The notes beneath the pieces are model-generated. The model saw only the letters and a program-made list of their open reading frames with translations. It searched no databases and was not told the DNA's origin. This document shows, piece by piece, positions 31,659 to 40,539 of a DNA stretch of 64,000 nt; position 1 is the stretch's first letter, and every line of letters starts with the position of its first letter. The position numbers and the translations under genes are program-made. Origin of the DNA: Streptomyces sp. CBMA291 (lineage in GTDB: Bacteria > Actinomycetota > Actinomycetes > Streptomycetales > Streptomycetaceae); assembly GCF_014596525.1 (NCBI RefSeq), contig NZ_MSJP01000106.1:1-64000 (forward strand). Reading direction: 5' to 3'.

Positions 31659-32599
31659 GCACCCTGAAGGAACGGCTCAGCGACGGCCTGTACGGCGCCG
31701 GCTGGGCCACCGTCAAGAAGCTGCCCGAGCCGGTGGCCACGGGCCTCGGACGGCGGATCGCGGACCTCGCGTGGAAGCGGCGCGGCAAGAGCGTCCTGCG
31801 CCTTGAGGCCAACCTCGCGCGCGTGGTGCCCGACGCGGGCCCCGAACGGCTCGCCGAGCTGTCGAAGGCCGGCATGCGCTCGTACATGCGGTACTGGATG
31901 GAGTCCTTCCGGCTGCCCACCTGGAGCCGGGAACGCGTCGAACGCGGGATAGACATCAAGGACGTCCACTACCTGGAGGAGGGCCTCGCCGCCGGGCGGG
32001 GCGTCGTCCTGGCCCTGCCGCACCTGGCCAACTGGGACCTGGCGGGCGTCTGGGTGACCCGCTCCCTCGGCGTGCCGTTCACCACCGTCGCCGAGCGCCT
32101 CAAGCCCGAGAGCCTCTACGACCGCTTCGTCGCCTACCGCGAGTCCCTCGGCATGGAGGTCCTCCCGCACACGGGCGGCTCCGCCTTCGGCACGCTGGCC
32201 CGGCGCCTGCGGGCGGGCGGCCTGGTCTGCCTGGTCGCCGACCGCGATCTGTCCGCCTCCGGCACCGAGGTCACCTTCTTCGGCGACACGGCACGGATGC
32301 CCGCGGGACCCGCGATACTCGCCCAGCAGACCGGCGCGCTGCTCCTCCCGGTCACCCTCTGGTACGACGACACGCCGGTCATGAAGGGGCGGATCCACCC
32401 GCCCATCGAGGTCCCCGGCACGGGGACGCGCGCCGAGAAGAGTTCCGTGATGACCCAGGCACTGGCCGACGCCTTCGCCGAGGGCATCGCGGACCACCCG
32501 GAGGACTGGCACATGCTGCAACGACTGTGGCTCTCGGACCTGGAGGAGCGCCGGGAACCGGCCTCGGGGACCGGACGGGACGGGGAGCACGGCGCGTGA
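31655..32599 (+). CDS. Phosphatidylinositol mannoside acyltransferase (LpxL/HtrB family)
   Basis: A 314-residue protein of the lysophospholipid acyltransferase/HtrB family with the catalytic H-x4-D motif in LALPHLANWDLAGVW (about residues 118-123) and downstream VCLVADRDLSASGTEVTFFGD and PAGPAILAQQTGALLLPV. Located between pgsA and pimA with GTGA overlaps at both ends, it is the expected enzyme that acylates the mannose of phosphatidylinositol mannoside using acyl-CoA. It would act at the cytoplasmic face of the membrane. Confidence 0.9.
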   Translation: MSTLKERLSDGLYGAGWATVKKLPEPVATGLGRRIADLAWKRRGKSVLRLEANLARVVPDAGPERLAELSKAGMRSYMRYWMESFRLPTWSRERVERGIDIKDVHYLEEGLAAGRGVVLALPHLANWDLAGVWVTRSLGVPFTTVAERLKPESLYDRFVAYRESLGMEVLPHTGGSAFGTLARRLRAGGLVCLVADRDLSASGTEVTFFGDTARMPAGPAILAQQTGALLLPVTLWYDDTPVMKGRIHPPIEVPGTGTRAEKSSVMTQALADAFAEGIADHPEDWHMLQRLWLSDLEERREPASGTGRDGEHGA

Positions 32600-33750
32600 A
32601 GATCGGGATCGTCTGCCCGTACTCCTGGGACGTGCCGGGCGGCGTCCAGTTCCACATCCGCGACCTCGCCGAGCATCTGATCCGGCTCGGCCACGAGGTC
32701 TCCGTCCTCGCGCCCGCCGACGACGAGACCCCGCTGCCGCCGTACGTGGTCTCGGCGGGGCGCGCCGTGCCCGTCTCGTACAACGGCTCGGTGGCCCGGC
32801 TCAGCTTCGGCTTCCTCTCGGCCGCGCGGGTACGCCGCTGGCTGCACGACGGCACCTTCGACGTCGTCCACATCCACGAACCGACCTCGCCCTCCCTCGG
32901 ACTGCTCACCTGCTGGGCGGCGCGGGGGCCCATCGTGGCGACCTTCCACACGTCGAACCCGCGCTCCCGGGCCATGATCGCCGCGTATCCGATCCTCCAG
33001 CCCGCCCTTGAGAAGATCAGCGCCCGCATCGCGGTCAGCGAGTACGCGCGCCGCACGCTCGTCGAGCACCTCGGCGGCGACGCCGTCGTCATCCCCAACG
33101 GCGTCGACGTGGACTTCTTCGCCCGCGCCGAGCCCCGCGAGGAGTGGCAGGGCGAGACCCTCGGCTTCATCGGCCGCATCGACGAACCGCGCAAGGGCCT
33201 GCCCGTCCTCATGCGGGCCCTGCCCAGGATCCTCGCGGAGCGGCCCGGCGCCCGGCTGCTCGTCGCCGGGCGCGGCGACGAGGAGGAGGCGGTGGCCTCG
33301 CTGCCGCCCGAGACGCGCTCCCGGGTGGAGTTCCTCGGCATGGTCAGCGACGAGGACAAGGCACGGCTGCTGCGCAGCGTCGACGTGTACGTGGCGCCCA
33401 ACACCGGCGGGGAGAGCTTCGGCATCATCCTCGTCGAGGCGCTGTCGGCGGGTGCGCCGGTCCTCGCCTCCGACCTGGACGCCTTCGCCCAGGTCCTGGA
33501 CCAGGGATCGGCGGGCGAACTGTTCGCCAACGAGGACTCGGACGCGCTCGCGGACGCGGCGATCCGCCTTCTGGGCGACGCCGAGCGGCGCGCGGAACTG
33601 AGCGCCCGGGGCTCGGCCCACGTCCGCCGCTTCGACTGGTCGACGGTCGGCGCGGACATCCTCGCGGTCTACGAGACGGTCACGGACGGAGCGGCGGCCG
33701 TCGACACCGACGAACGCACGGGCGGCCTGCGGGCCAGACTGGGGCTGTAG
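32596..33750 (+). CDS. pimA: GT4 glycosyltransferase, phosphatidylinositol mannosyltransferase PimA
   Basis: A 384-residue GT-B enzyme. The N-terminal domain has IGIVCPYSWDVPGGVQFHIRDLAEHL and VHIHEPTSPS, and the C-terminal domain has FIGRIDEPRKGLPVL and the GT4 E-x7-E segment NTGGESFGIILVEALSAG, which binds GDP-mannose. It should transfer the first mannose to phosphatidylinositol. The start GTG 32596 overlaps the acyltransferase stop. It is the last gene of the pgsA-acyltransferase-pimA unit; a long repetitive gap follows. Confidence 0.92.
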   Translation: MKIGIVCPYSWDVPGGVQFHIRDLAEHLIRLGHEVSVLAPADDETPLPPYVVSAGRAVPVSYNGSVARLSFGFLSAARVRRWLHDGTFDVVHIHEPTSPSLGLLTCWAARGPIVATFHTSNPRSRAMIAAYPILQPALEKISARIAVSEYARRTLVEHLGGDAVVIPNGVDVDFFARAEPREEWQGETLGFIGRIDEPRKGLPVLMRALPRILAERPGARLLVAGRGDEEEAVASLPPETRSRVEFLGMVSDEDKARLLRSVDVYVAPNTGGESFGIILVEALSAGAPVLASDLDAFAQVLDQGSAGELFANEDSDALADAAIRLLGDAERRAELSARGSAHVRRFDWSTVGADILAVYETVTDGAAAVDTDERTGGLRARLGL

Positions 33751-34382
33751 GGGCGGGCGGTACGCAGGGCTGGTCTCCGCACGGGAGGGCGGCGGGGGCC
33801 GGAGGTGCGGGCGAGGGCCGGAGAGGCCGCGGAGACCAGGAAGGACCCTGCCCCGGCCCCACCTTGACTCCGTCTCCGCCCCGACCCTGTCCCCGCCCCG
33901 ACCCTGGCCCCGGCCCGGCCCGCCCCGACCCTGTCCCCGCCCCGACCCTGGCCCCGGCCCGGCCCGCCCCGACCCTGTCCCCGCCCCTACCCTGGCCCCG
34001 GCCCGGCCCGCCCCTACCCTGGCCCCGCCCCGGCTTCCCCCGCATACGGCCCCGCCACAGCCCAGGCCCCGCCCCCCCCATAAGGAACCGCCCACCCCCG
34101 GGCAGGCTCTTCGTAGGATCTCCGTCCGGCGGCCCGACCTCGGCCGTTTCACTCGTGCCGCCGAGGAGTGGGGCGGCCCCCACGCGCGCGTGGAGCCCGC
34201 CTACGGCTGACGGTCCTCGCGGGTCAGGCGTGCGACACGGCGGGGGAGTTCGCCGTCTCCCGCCCGCCCTGGCTCGGGCGCCTCGCGGAGCCGGCCGGCG
34301 GACGCCCGGCACATGTCCTCTTCGCCCATGACCACGACCTTTGGGAAGGTGTGCCGGGGCCGTCCCGGTAGCCTGTGCGCCC
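33751..34382. other. Gene-free gap after pimA with a 44-bp tandem array
   Basis: No gene is supported in 632 bases. A strongly C-skewed 44-bp repeat array lies at about 33883-34030. A -10-like TAGCCT at 34369-34374 stands eight bases before the next start. Confidence 0.65.
33883..34030 (+). repeat. 44-bp tandem repeat, about 3.3 copies
   Basis: The unit begins GACCCTGTCCCCGCCC, at 33883, 33927 and 33971, exactly 44 bases apart, with a second half containing ACCCTGGCCCCGGCCCGG. Later units carry A-to-T changes (TACCCTGG). The plus strand is almost free of A and very C-rich. Confidence 0.9.
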
Positions 34383-34925
34383 GTGACCCAAACCCTGATC
34401 TGGACCGTCGTCGCGCTGATCCTCATCGGCGTCTATCTCAGCTGGACCGCCGGACGGCTCGACCGGCTGCACACCCGTATCGACGCCGCCCGTGCCGCTC
34501 TGGACGCGCAACTCCTGCGCCGGGCCTCGGTCACCCAGGAGCTGGCCACCTCCGGTGTGCTCGACCCGGCCGCCTCGATCGTGCTCTACGAGGCCGCGCA
34601 CGCCGCCCGGCAGGCCGAGGAGGAGCAGCGGGAGGTCGCCGAGAGCGAGCTGAGCCAGGCCCTGCGGGCGGTCTTCGGCGAGCCCGAGCAGGTCGACCTC
34701 GTACGGGAGGCACCGGGCGGCGAAGCTGCCGCGGGGGAGCTGGCGGCCGCCGTCCGACGGGTCCCGATGGCCCGCCGTTTCCACAACGACGCCGTACGGG
34801 CCGCCCGCGCCCTGCGCCGTCACCGCAAGGTCCGCTGGTTCCGGCTCGCGGGGCACGCGCCCTTTCCGCTCGCCTTCGAAATGGACGACGAACCGCCGGT
34901 GGCCCTTGCCGATCGCCCGGCTTGA
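34383..34925 (+). CDS. LemA-like membrane-anchored protein
   Basis: A 180-residue protein with an N-terminal TM helix (LIWTVVALILIGVYLSW, about 5-21) and then long charged/Ala-rich helices (RLDRLHTRIDAARAALDAQLLRR, EEEQREVAESELSQALRAVF, AARALRRHRK), resembling LemA-type coiled proteins, ending in a Pro-rich tail. Function unknown. The start GTG 34383 lacks a ribosome site and has TAGCCT eight bases before it. It stands directly upstream of pdxS, separated by an operator-like gap. Confidence 0.72.
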   Translation: MTQTLIWTVVALILIGVYLSWTAGRLDRLHTRIDAARAALDAQLLRRASVTQELATSGVLDPAASIVLYEAAHAARQAEEEQREVAESELSQALRAVFGEPEQVDLVREAPGGEAAAGELAAAVRRVPMARRFHNDAVRAARALRRHRKVRWFRLAGHAPFPLAFEMDDEPPVALADRPA

Positions 34926-34972
34926 CGCTACCGGCCTGGGAAAATGATCCACCGGGTCCGTATTGGCCCTTG

Positions 34973-34991
34973 TTGTGGACCCCTTGTGGAC
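34973..34991 (+). promoter_or_regulatory. Direct repeats TTGTGGAC, candidate PdxR/MocR operator
   Basis: TTGTGGAC at 34973-34980 and 34984-34991, 11 bases apart, one helical turn, 50 bases before the pdxS start. GTGGAC resembles the corynebacterial PdxR motif as I remember it. Confidence 0.4.
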
Positions 34992-35040
34992 TGTTTCCTC
35001 AATCCAGTCGTCAACCCCTGTTGTCACGAGTGAGGTATCC

Positions 35041-35955
35041 GTGTCCACCACGCCTTCCCCCTCCACCCAGTCTCCCGAGACCGGCACCGCCCGTGTGAAG
35101 CGCGGCATGGCCGAGCAGCTCAAGGGCGGCGTGATCATGGACGTGGTCAACGCCGAGCAGGCGAAGATCGCCGAGGACGCCGGCGCCGTGGCCGTCATGG
35201 CCCTGGAGCGGGTCCCCGCGGACATCCGCAAGGACGGCGGCGTGGCCCGTATGTCCGACCCGAACATGATCGAGGAGATCATCGGCGCGGTCTCCATCCC
35301 GGTGATGGCCAAGTCCCGCATCGGCCACTTCGTCGAGGCCCAGGTCCTCCAGTCGCTCGGCGTCGACTACATCGACGAGTCCGAGGTCCTCACCCCGGCC
35401 GACGAGGTCAACCACTCCGACAAGTGGGCCTTCACGACCCCCTTCGTCTGCGGCGCCACCAACCTGGGCGAGGCCCTGCGCCGCATCGCCGAGGGCGCGG
35501 CCATGATCCGCTCCAAGGGCGAGGCCGGCACCGGCAACGTCGTCGAGGCCGTCCGCCACCTGCGCCAGATCAAGAACGAGATCGCCCGGCTGCGCGGTTA
35601 CGACAACAACGAGCTGTTCGCCGCCGCCAAGGAGCTGCGCGCCCCGTACGAGCTGGTCAAGGAGGTCGCCGAGCTGGGCAAGCTGCCCGTCGTGCTGTTC
35701 TCCGCGGGTGGTGTGGCCACCCCCGCCGACGCCGCGCTGATGCGCCAGCTCGGTGCCGAGGGCGTCTTCGTCGGCTCCGGCATCTTCAAGTCGGGCGACC
35801 CGGCCAAGCGCGCCGCCGCCATCGTGAAGGCCACCACCTTCTACGACGACCCGAAGGTCATCGCGGACGCCTCCCGCAACCTGGGCGAGGCCATGGTCGG
35901 CATCAACTGCGACACCCTCCCCGAGTCCGAGCGCTACGCCAACCGGGGCTGGTAA
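35041..35955 (+). CDS. pdxS: Pyridoxal 5'-phosphate synthase lyase subunit PdxS
   Basis: A 304-residue TIM-barrel protein with the canonical segments RVKRGMAEQLKGGVIMDVV, ALERVPADIRKDGGVARM and IPVMAKSRIGHFVEAQ, with the active-site Lys in MAKSRIGH and the second Lys in the ENVMIRS-type GAAMIRSKGEAGTGN region. It condenses ribose 5-phosphate, glyceraldehyde 3-phosphate and ammonia to pyridoxal phosphate in a dodecamer with PdxT. GTG 35041 has GAGG just upstream; an open frame to 34963 is not supported. pdxT begins seven bases after the stop. Confidence 0.98.
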   Translation: MSTTPSPSTQSPETGTARVKRGMAEQLKGGVIMDVVNAEQAKIAEDAGAVAVMALERVPADIRKDGGVARMSDPNMIEEIIGAVSIPVMAKSRIGHFVEAQVLQSLGVDYIDESEVLTPADEVNHSDKWAFTTPFVCGATNLGEALRRIAEGAAMIRSKGEAGTGNVVEAVRHLRQIKNEIARLRGYDNNELFAAAKELRAPYELVKEVAELGKLPVVLFSAGGVATPADAALMRQLGAEGVFVGSGIFKSGDPAKRAAAIVKATTFYDDPKVIADASRNLGEAMVGINCDTLPESERYANRGW

Positions 35956-35961
35956 CCAGCG

Positions 35962-36552
35962 ATGAGCAGCACCCCCGTGATCGGTGTCCTGGCCCTCCAG
36001 GGCGATGTACGGGAGCATCTGATCGCCCTGGCCGCGGCGGACGCCGTGGCCAGGCCGGTGAGGCGCCCCGAGGAACTCGCCGAGGTCGACGGCCTGGTCA
36101 TCCCCGGCGGCGAGTCCACCACCATCTCCAAGCTGGCCGTGCTCTTCGGTCTGATGGAGCCGATCCGCGAGCGGATCGCGGCCGGAATGCCGGTCTACGG
36201 CACCTGCGCCGGTCTGATCATGCTCGCGGACAAGATCCTCGACCCGCGTTCGGGCCAGGAAACCTTCGGCGGCATCGACATGATCGTCCGCCGCAACGCC
36301 TTCGGGCGCCAGAACGAGTCCTTCGAGGCGTCCGTCGCCGTCGAGGGAATAGACACCCCCGTCGAGGGCGTCTTCATCCGTGCCCCCTGGGTGGAGTCCG
36401 TCGGTGCCGGCACCGAGGTGCTCGCCGAGCACGAGGGCCACATCGTCGCCGTCCGGCAGGGCCGGATCCTCGCGACCTCGTTCCATCCCGAGCTGACCGG
36501 CGATCACCGCGTCCACGAACTCTTCGTGGACATGGTGAGCACGGAACGGTGA
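35962..36552 (+). CDS. pdxT: Pyridoxal 5'-phosphate synthase glutaminase subunit PdxT
   Basis: A 196-residue class I glutamine amidotransferase. The nucleophile Cys lies in YGTCAGLIMLA, the oxyanion region in PGGESTTISKL, and the His/Glu pair in TSFHPELTGD. It supplies ammonia to PdxS. It is encoded immediately after pdxS and before yebC on the same strand. Confidence 0.97.
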   Translation: MSSTPVIGVLALQGDVREHLIALAAADAVARPVRRPEELAEVDGLVIPGGESTTISKLAVLFGLMEPIRERIAAGMPVYGTCAGLIMLADKILDPRSGQETFGGIDMIVRRNAFGRQNESFEASVAVEGIDTPVEGVFIRAPWVESVGAGTEVLAEHEGHIVAVRQGRILATSFHPELTGDHRVHELFVDMVSTER

Positions 36553-36614
36553 CGCTATCCCGGTAGGATCTCTCCGTTCGTTCATGAAGTGGGTTACGCG
36601 AAGGAGACAGGCAG

Positions 36615-37367
36615 ATGTCCGGCCACTCTAAATGGGCTACGACGAAGCACAAGAAGGCCGTGATCGACGCCAAGCGCGGCAAGCTCTTCGCGAAGCTGAT
36701 CAAGAACATCGAGGTCGCGGCCCGCACCGGCGGCGCCGACCTGGACGGCAACCCGACGCTGTTCGACGCCGTCCAGAAGGCCAAGAAGCAGTCGGTCCCG
36801 AACAAGAACATCGACTCCGCGCTCAAGCGCGGTGCCGGTCTCGAAGCCGGTGGCGCCGACTACGAGACGATCATGTACGAGGGTTACGGTCCGAACGGTG
36901 TCGCGGTGCTCATCGAGTGCCTCACCGACAACCGCAACCGCGCCGCCTCCGACGTGCGCGTGGCCATGACCCGCAACGGCGGCTCCATGGCCGACCCGGG
37001 CTCGGTCTCGTACCTGTTCAACCGCAAGGGCGTCGTCGTGCTCCCCAAGGGCGAGCTGTCCGAGGACGACGTCCTGGAGTCGGTGCTTGAGGCGGGCGCC
37101 GAGGAGGTCAACGACCTCGGCGAGTCGTTCGAGATCATCAGCGAGGCCACCGACCTGGTCGCGGTGCGCACCGCGCTCCAGGAGGCCGGCATCGACTACG
37201 ACTCGGCCGACTCCAGCTTCGTCCCGACCATGCAGGTCGAGCTGGACGAGGAGGGCGCGCGCAAGATCTTCAAGCTGATCGACGCGCTGGAGGACAGCGA
37301 CGACGTGCAGAACGTCTTCGCCAACTTCGACGTCAGCGACGAGGTCATGGCCAAGGTCGACGCCTGA
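36615..37367 (+). CDS. YebC/PmpR-family protein
   Basis: A 250-residue protein with the invariant start MSGHSKWATTKHKKAVIDAKRGKLFAKLIK and the typical three-domain acidic C-terminal half. The family was described as transcriptional regulators, including of ruvC-type genes, and more recently as translation factors relieving ribosome stalling on proline-rich sequences. The position just before ruvCAB is the usual one. A good ribosome site (AAGGAGACAGGC) precedes ATG 36615. Confidence 0.96.
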   Translation: MSGHSKWATTKHKKAVIDAKRGKLFAKLIKNIEVAARTGGADLDGNPTLFDAVQKAKKQSVPNKNIDSALKRGAGLEAGGADYETIMYEGYGPNGVAVLIECLTDNRNRAASDVRVAMTRNGGSMADPGSVSYLFNRKGVVVLPKGELSEDDVLESVLEAGAEEVNDLGESFEIISEATDLVAVRTALQEAGIDYDSADSSFVPTMQVELDEEGARKIFKLIDALEDSDDVQNVFANFDVSDEVMAKVDA

Positions 37368-37387
37368 TCACTCGCGATCGAGAGTGA
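37368..37387. other. Small inverted repeat after yebC
   Basis: TCACTC at 37368-37373 and GAGTGA at 37382-37387, immediately after the yebC stop. Two direct copies of TCATGTCTGGCTG follow at about 37398-37422. Role unknown. Confidence 0.4.
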
Positions 37388-37470
37388 TTGCGACGATCAT
37401 GTCTGGCTGTCATGTCTGGCTGTGCCTGATCACGTCTGATGGCGGCTGATCGCATCCGGTCAGGCCGTTT

Positions 37471-37512
37471 CGCAGCGGGCCGACGGGGACACACCCCCGT
37501 CGGCCCGCTGCG
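37471..37512 (+). terminator. Terminator of the pdxST-yebC unit, 18-bp stem
   Basis: Perfect 18-bp inverted repeat (37471-37488 with 37495-37512) with a 6-base loop, about 100 bases after yebC and before ruvC. Confidence 0.88.
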
Positions 37513-37566
37513 TTGTCGGTGCCACCCGATAGCCTGCAAACAGATGAGCGAAGAAAGGGGGGCGGC

Positions 37567-38130
37567 GTGCGCGTCCTCGGGGTGGACCCCGGACTGACCC
37601 GGTGCGGCGTCGGCGTGGTCGAAGGCGTCGCCGGACGCCCCCTCGCCATGCTCGGCGTGGGCGTGATCCGTACGGCGGCGGACGACGACATCGGCCCCCG
37701 GCTGGTCGGCATCGAACGCGGCATAGAAGAGTGGCTCGACCGCTTCTCGCCCGAACTCGTAGCCGTGGAGCGGGTGTTCAGCCAGCACAACGTACGGACG
37801 GTGATGGGCACCGCCCAGGCCAGCGCCGTCGCCATGCTCTGCGCCTCCCGCCGGGGCATCCCCGTAGCCCTGCACACCCCCAGCGAGGTCAAAGCCGCCG
37901 TCACCGGCAGCGGACGCGCCGACAAGGACCAGGTCGGCGCCATGGTCACCCGGCTCCTGCGACTCCCCGAGCCGCCCAAGCCCGCCGACGCCGCCGACGC
38001 CCTCGCCCTCGCCATCTGCCACATCTGGCGCGCCCCCGCCAAGAACCGCCTCCAGCAGGCCGTCGCCCAGAGCCGCCTCCAGCAGGCGGCCGCCCGGCAG
38101 CCCTCCGCCGTGAAAGGCCGGACCCGATGA
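37567..38130 (+). CDS. ruvC: Holliday junction resolvase RuvC
   Basis: A 187-residue RNase H-fold nuclease. Catalytic acidic residues are seen in VLGVDPGLTRCGVG (first Asp), AVERVFSQHN (Glu) and the C-terminal PADAADALALAICH (Asp pair). It cleaves Holliday junctions with RuvAB. GTG 37567 has an AAAGGGGGG run six bases upstream. The stop overlaps ruvA (ATGA). The C-terminal tail is Gln/Ala/Arg-rich (NRLQQAVAQSRLQQAAAR), a feature of actinobacterial RuvC. Confidence 0.97.
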   Translation: MRVLGVDPGLTRCGVGVVEGVAGRPLAMLGVGVIRTAADDDIGPRLVGIERGIEEWLDRFSPELVAVERVFSQHNVRTVMGTAQASAVAMLCASRRGIPVALHTPSEVKAAVTGSGRADKDQVGAMVTRLLRLPEPPKPADAADALALAICHIWRAPAKNRLQQAVAQSRLQQAAARQPSAVKGRTR

Positions 38131-38759
38131 TCGCCTTCGTCAGCGGCCAGGTCGCCGCCCTCGCCCCCACCACGGCCGTGATCCAGGTCGGCGGCGTGGG
38201 CATGGCCGTCCAGTGCACCCCCGCCACCCTCGCCGGACTGCGGATCGGCGAGGAGGCCCGGCTCGCCACCTCCCTCGTCGTCCGCGAGGACTCCCTCACC
38301 CTGTACGGCTTCGCCGACGACGACGAGCGGCAGGTCTTCGAGCTGCTCCAGACCGCCAGCGGCGTCGGCCCCCGCCTCGCCCAGGCCATGCTCGGCGTGC
38401 ACAGCCCCGACGCCCTGCGCCTCGCCGTCTCCACCGGAGACGAGAAGGCCCTCACCGCCGTCCCCGGCATCGGCAAGAAGGGAGCGCAGAAACTCCTCCT
38501 CGAACTGAAGGACAAACTCGGCTCCCCGCTCGGCAGCAGCGGCATGGTCGGCGCCCAGCGCGCCGCCGCCACCGGACCCGCCCCCTGGACCGAGCAGCTG
38601 GCCGCCGCCCTGATCGGCCTGGGCTACGCGAGCCGCGAGGCGGAGGAAGCCGTGAGCGCCGTCACCCCGCAGGCCGAGGCCGCCCTCGCCGAGACCGGCA
38701 CCGCCCCCGTACCGCAGCTGCTCCGCGCCGCCCTTCAGACCCTCAACCGGACCCGCTGA
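38127..38759 (+). CDS. ruvA: Holliday junction DNA helicase subunit RuvA
   Basis: A 210-residue protein with the OB-fold N-terminal domain (MIAFVSGQVAALAPTTAVIQVGGVG), helix-hairpin-helix DNA-binding motifs (ASGVGPRLAQAML, VPGIGKKGAQKLLLEL) and the C-terminal domain III that contacts RuvB (LIGLGYASREAEEAV). It is coupled to ruvC by an ATGA overlap. No LexA-type operator was seen upstream of ruvC. Confidence 0.97.
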   Translation: MIAFVSGQVAALAPTTAVIQVGGVGMAVQCTPATLAGLRIGEEARLATSLVVREDSLTLYGFADDDERQVFELLQTASGVGPRLAQAMLGVHSPDALRLAVSTGDEKALTAVPGIGKKGAQKLLLELKDKLGSPLGSSGMVGAQRAAATGPAPWTEQLAAALIGLGYASREAEEAVSAVTPQAEAALAETGTAPVPQLLRAALQTLNRTR

Positions 38760-38811
38760 GCCCCGGCCCCCACCGGGCCGTACGCATCGCACGAACGAGA
38801 AGGCATCCACC

Positions 38812-39900
38812 GTGAACTGGGACGACGACACCGCCGCCGAGGCCGCCGAAGCCGAGGCGCGACTCGTCGGCGCCGCCGCCGAAGGCGACGACCAGGCCGT
38901 CGAGGCGGCCCTGCGCCCCAAGGACCTCGGCGAGTTCATCGGCCAGGAGAAGGTCCGAGGCCAGCTCGACCTGGTCCTCAAGGCCGCCCGCCAGCGCGGT
39001 GCCACCGCCGACCACGTGCTGCTCTCCGGCGCCCCCGGCCTCGGCAAGACCACCCTCTCGATGATCATCGCCGCCGAGATGGGCGCCCCCATCCGCATCA
39101 CCTCCGGCCCCGCCATCCAGCACGCCGGAGACCTCGCCGCGATCCTCTCCTCCCTCCAGGAAGGCGAGATCCTCTTCCTCGACGAGATCCACCGCATGTC
39201 CCGGCCCGCCGAGGAGATGCTCTACATGGCGATGGAGGACTTCCGCGTCGACGTCATCGTCGGCAAGGGCCCCGGCGCCACCGCCATCCCGCTCGAACTC
39301 CCGCCGTTCACCCTGGTCGGCGCCACCACCCGGGCCGGACTCCTGCCGCCCCCGCTGCGCGACCGCTTCGGCTTCACCGGCCACATGGAGTTCTACGCCC
39401 CCGAGGAACTCCGGCGCGTGGTCCACCGCTCCGCCGGACTCCTCGACGTCGCCATCGACACCGCGGGCGCCGCCGAGATCGCCGGCCGCTCCCGCGGCAC
39501 CCCCCGGATCGCCAACCGCCTCCTGCGCAGGGTCCGCGACTACGCGCAGGTCAAGGCGGACGGCGTCATCACCCGGGAGATCTCCGAGGCCGCCCTCAGC
39601 GTCTACGAGGTCGACGGACGCGGCCTCGACCGGCTCGACCGGGCCGTCCTCGAAGCCCTCCTCAAGCTCTTCGGCGGCGGCCCCGTCGGACTCTCCACCC
39701 TCGCCGTCGCCGTGGGGGAGGAGCGCGAGACCGTCGAGGAGGTCGCCGAACCCTTCCTCGTACGGGAGGGCCTCCTCGCCCGTACGCCCCGTGGTCGGGT
39801 CGCCACTCCCGCGGCCTGGGCCCACCTCGGACTGGTTCCGCCGCAGGCAGCGGGCCCGGCGGGACCGGGAAGCGGACAACAAGGTCTCTTCGGGGCGTGA
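38812..39900 (+). CDS. ruvB: Holliday junction DNA helicase subunit RuvB
   Basis: A 362-residue AAA+ ATPase: Walker A GAPGLGKTTLS, Walker B LFLDEIHRM, sensor 1 GATTRAGLL, and sensor 2/winged-helix region with GTPRIANRLLRRVRDY. It drives branch migration as a hexamer on RuvA-bound junctions. GTG 38812 follows GAGAAGGC. The N-terminus has an acidic Ala/Glu extension (about 25 residues) common in actinobacteria. Confidence 0.98.
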   Translation: MNWDDDTAAEAAEAEARLVGAAAEGDDQAVEAALRPKDLGEFIGQEKVRGQLDLVLKAARQRGATADHVLLSGAPGLGKTTLSMIIAAEMGAPIRITSGPAIQHAGDLAAILSSLQEGEILFLDEIHRMSRPAEEMLYMAMEDFRVDVIVGKGPGATAIPLELPPFTLVGATTRAGLLPPPLRDRFGFTGHMEFYAPEELRRVVHRSAGLLDVAIDTAGAAEIAGRSRGTPRIANRLLRRVRDYAQVKADGVITREISEAALSVYEVDGRGLDRLDRAVLEALLKLFGGGPVGLSTLAVAVGEERETVEEVAEPFLVREGLLARTPRGRVATPAAWAHLGLVPPQAAGPAGPGSGQQGLFGA

Positions 39901-40065
39901 CGGTGCGGACACTCGCCCGGACAGGAACCACGGTGCGATGCTGGACGTTGTTCCATCGATGCGGACTCGCCTAGACTCCGCCGATGCCGCCCTTTCCGGT
40001 CGGCGCGCCCACCCCCGAAGACCAGGCCGCGGGTTCTCCGTGACCGTGCGAAGGATTTCCGTCCC

Positions 40066-40521
40066 GTGAATAACATCGGCATGCTCCTCCCGTTCATCGT
40101 GCTCATCGGGGCGATGTTCCTGATGACCCGCTCCGCGAAGAAGAAGCAGCAGCAGGCCGCGCAGATGCGCAACGAGATGCAGCCTGGCACCGGCGTGCGG
40201 ACGATCGGGGGAATGTACGCCACGGTCAAGGAGATCGGCGACGAGACCGTCCTCCTTGAGGTCGCGCCCGGCGTGCACGCCGTCTACGCGAAGAACTCGA
40301 TCGGCGCGGTCCTCGAGGACTCCGAGTACAACCGGATCGTCCACGGCGACGACGACAGCGAAGAGGCGTCCGACGCCGACACCGTCGTCCCGGACGACGC
40401 CTCCTCGCTCACCGAGGCCGAGGACGCGGCGCCCAAGGCCGATCTGACGAAGAAGTCGGACGAGGCCGGCGCCGAGGGGCAGAAGGACGGCAAGACCGAC
40501 GGCGAGGCCGACGCGAAGTAG
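40066..40521 (+). CDS. yajC: Preprotein translocase subunit YajC
   Basis: A 151-residue protein. The N-terminal TM helix (IGMLLPFIVLIGAMFLMTRS) is followed by KKKQQQAAQMRNEMQPGTGVRTIGGMYATVKEI, the YajC core, and then an acidic Asp/Glu/Ala-rich tail of about 60 residues. YajC associates with SecDF and YidC and the genes are adjacent here in the usual order yajC-secD-secF. GTG 40066 start. Confidence 0.93.
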   Translation: MNNIGMLLPFIVLIGAMFLMTRSAKKKQQQAAQMRNEMQPGTGVRTIGGMYATVKEIGDETVLLEVAPGVHAVYAKNSIGAVLEDSEYNRIVHGDDDSEEASDADTVVPDDASSLTEAEDAAPKADLTKKSDEAGAEGQKDGKTDGEADAK

Positions 40522-40539
40522 TCGCGGTCGGGGGACGAA

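Noticed and set aside
30611..32590. N-terminal extension of the EF-G paralogue to 1437 residues
   Set aside because: The extension is antisense to pgsA and the acyltransferase; ATG 30610 has a strong ribosome site.
33751..34382. Small genes in the gap after pimA
   Set aside because: Open frames there lack ribosome sites and family features and overlap the C-rich repeats.
35011..36585. 524-residue minus-strand open frame over pdxST
   Set aside because: Shadow of two unmistakable genes.
37368..37566. LexA (SOS) box before ruvC
   Set aside because: No GAAC-N4-GTTC-type palindrome was found.
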